From Planctomycetaceae bacterium (GTDB taxonomy: Bacteria > Planctomycetota > Planctomycetia > Pirellulales > UBA1268), in contig CANETO010000136.1 in assembly GCA_947440895.1 (NCBI GenBank), positions 1-6,116 of the forward strand: a stretch of DNA of 6,116 bases, in the 5' to 3' direction. Shown in pieces: positions 5,238 to 6,116 of the stretch (position 1 is its first letter; each line of letters starts with the position of its first letter). Under the pieces are notes generated by a model. That model did no database searches. It was not told where the DNA came from and saw nothing but the letters and a program-made list of their open reading frames with translations. Position numbers and translations under genes: made by a program.

Positions 5238-6116
5238 CCACGCGTCGTTGTCGCCATGTCGGGCGGAGTCGATTCAAGCGTGGCGGCGAGCCTGCTCGTC
5301 GAGGCGGGGTATGACTGCGTGGGTGTGTTCATGCGGCATGGCCGACCGGCCATGCCCCCGGCGACTCAGCCAGTTGGCTGTTCATCTGATCCGCTGCCGA
5401 TCCTGCCATCTGCGCAGGTCGACCGCGGAGGCCATCAGGGCTGCTGCAGCGTGGCCGACGCCCTCGACGCGCGGCGGGTGGCCGACCGACTTGGGATTCC
5501 TCTTTTTGCGCTCGACCTCACCGATGACTTCACGCAGATCATTGATTATTTCGCGACGGAGTATGGCCGCGGCCGCACCCCCAATCCCTGCGTGCGGTGC
5601 AATTCATGGATCAAATTCGGCCGGCTCTTCGACCATGCTGATGCCATCGGGGCCACGCATGTGGCCACGGGTCACTACGCCCAGCTGACCCAAGGAGTTG
5701 ACGGCCGGCCGCGGCTCTCCCGCGGACTCGAGGCCGCCCGCGATCAGTCCTACGTGCTCTTCGACGTGCTGCCCGAGCGGCTCCGACGCATGCTGCTGCC
5801 CGTGGGGGGCATGGCCAAGAATGACGTCCGCAGCCGGGCGGCGGCGCTTGGACTGGTCACCGCCGACAAGCCCGATAGCCAGGAGATCTGCTTCGTCGCG
5901 TCGGGAGAACATGCGAGGCTCGTGAGCCACCGGCTGGGCGGTTCCCGTTCAGGCGAGATCGTCGCCGCCGACGGACGCGTGCTCGGGCAACATGATGGCA
6001 TCGAACACTTCACGGTGGGCCAGCGGCACGGGCTCAAGCTGGCCGTGGGCCGGCCGCTCTACGTCGTGCGGATCGAGGCAGACACCTGCCGGGTCGTGGT
6101 GGGTGGCCGAGAGGAC
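5235..6116 (+). CDS. mnmA: tRNA-specific 2-thiouridylase MnmA (3' truncated by window)
   Basis: The frame stays open from ATG 5235 to the window end, giving 294 residues of a protein usually about 350-400 long. MnmA adenylates U34 of tRNA-Lys, -Glu and -Gln and inserts sulfur at C2 in the cytoplasm. The PP-loop SGGVDSS is at 9-15, followed by DARRVADRLGIPLFALDL near 75-95, GRTPNPCVRCNSWIKF around 113-128, GATHVATGHYA, RDQSYVLF, KPDSQEICF ending near 220, and HFTVGQRHGL near 257-266; all are standard MnmA landmarks. C122 and C219 correspond to E. coli Cys102 and Cys199, with the same 97-residue spacing. C119 sits where E. coli has Asp99. Residues about 36-68 form a Pro-rich insertion compared with E. 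coli, ahead of a GCCS motif (C70, C71). The C-terminal beta-barrel domain is only partly present. Confidence 0.96.
   Translation, partial: MPRVVVAMSGGVDSSVAASLLVEAGYDCVGVFMRHGRPAMPPATQPVGCSSDPLPILPSAQVDRGGHQGCCSVADALDARRVADRLGIPLFALDLTDDFTQIIDYFATEYGRGRTPNPCVRCNSWIKFGRLFDHADAIGATHVATGHYAQLTQGVDGRPRLSRGLEAARDQSYVLFDVLPERLRRMLLPVGGMAKNDVRSRAAALGLVTADKPDSQEICFVASGEHARLVSHRLGGSRSGEIVAADGRVLGQHDGIEHFTVGQRHGLKLAVGRPLYVVRIEADTCRVVVGGRED

Overview
The window is GC-rich DNA, all genes on the plus strand, and most likely comes from a planctomycete chromosome (Pirellulales-like). The main lineage marker is the partial DUF1559 protein at the left edge, a family hugely expanded in Planctomycetes. A YidB-like (DUF937) protein with a Gln/Pro-rich insert, an exported alpha/beta-hydrolase and a Tat-type metallophosphoesterase are compatible with that. 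The assignment rests on gene content read by eye, not on a database search.

Layout. (1) 1-563: C-terminal part of a DUF1559 protein; its N-terminus lies outside the window. (2) 741-1202: small YidB-like protein, followed by a strong GC-rich stem-loop (1220-1252) that probably ends its transcript. (3) 1297-2631 and 2628-3527: an exported alpha/beta-hydrolase-fold protein and a YkuE/YaeI-type metallophosphoesterase. They overlap by ATGA, so they form a translationally coupled pair acting outside the cytoplasm. (4) 3528-3791: a 264-nt gap with small repeats and a hairpin that covers the likely ribosome binding site of the next gene. (5) 3792-4670: a sigma-70 family factor with regions 1.2 to 4 and no region 1.1. 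(6) 4702-5217: adenine phosphoribosyltransferase (apt). (7) 5214 or 5235 to the right edge: tRNA 2-thiouridylase mnmA, truncated by the window end.

The right half (sigma factor, apt, mnmA) is compact housekeeping information and salvage machinery; the left half is envelope-directed and lineage-specific. No mobile element, CRISPR array, tRNA or rRNA was seen. I found no clearly new multi-gene system. The points most worth a second look are: an alpha/beta-hydrolase whose nucleophile elbow has Gly where Ser is expected; a metallophosphoesterase with GNWE instead of GNHE/D; a near-identical block abutting two start codons (15 of 19 positions) that looks like a leaderless promoter; and an all-cysteine CxxC plus distant Cys set in MnmA where E. 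coli has DxxC plus Cys.
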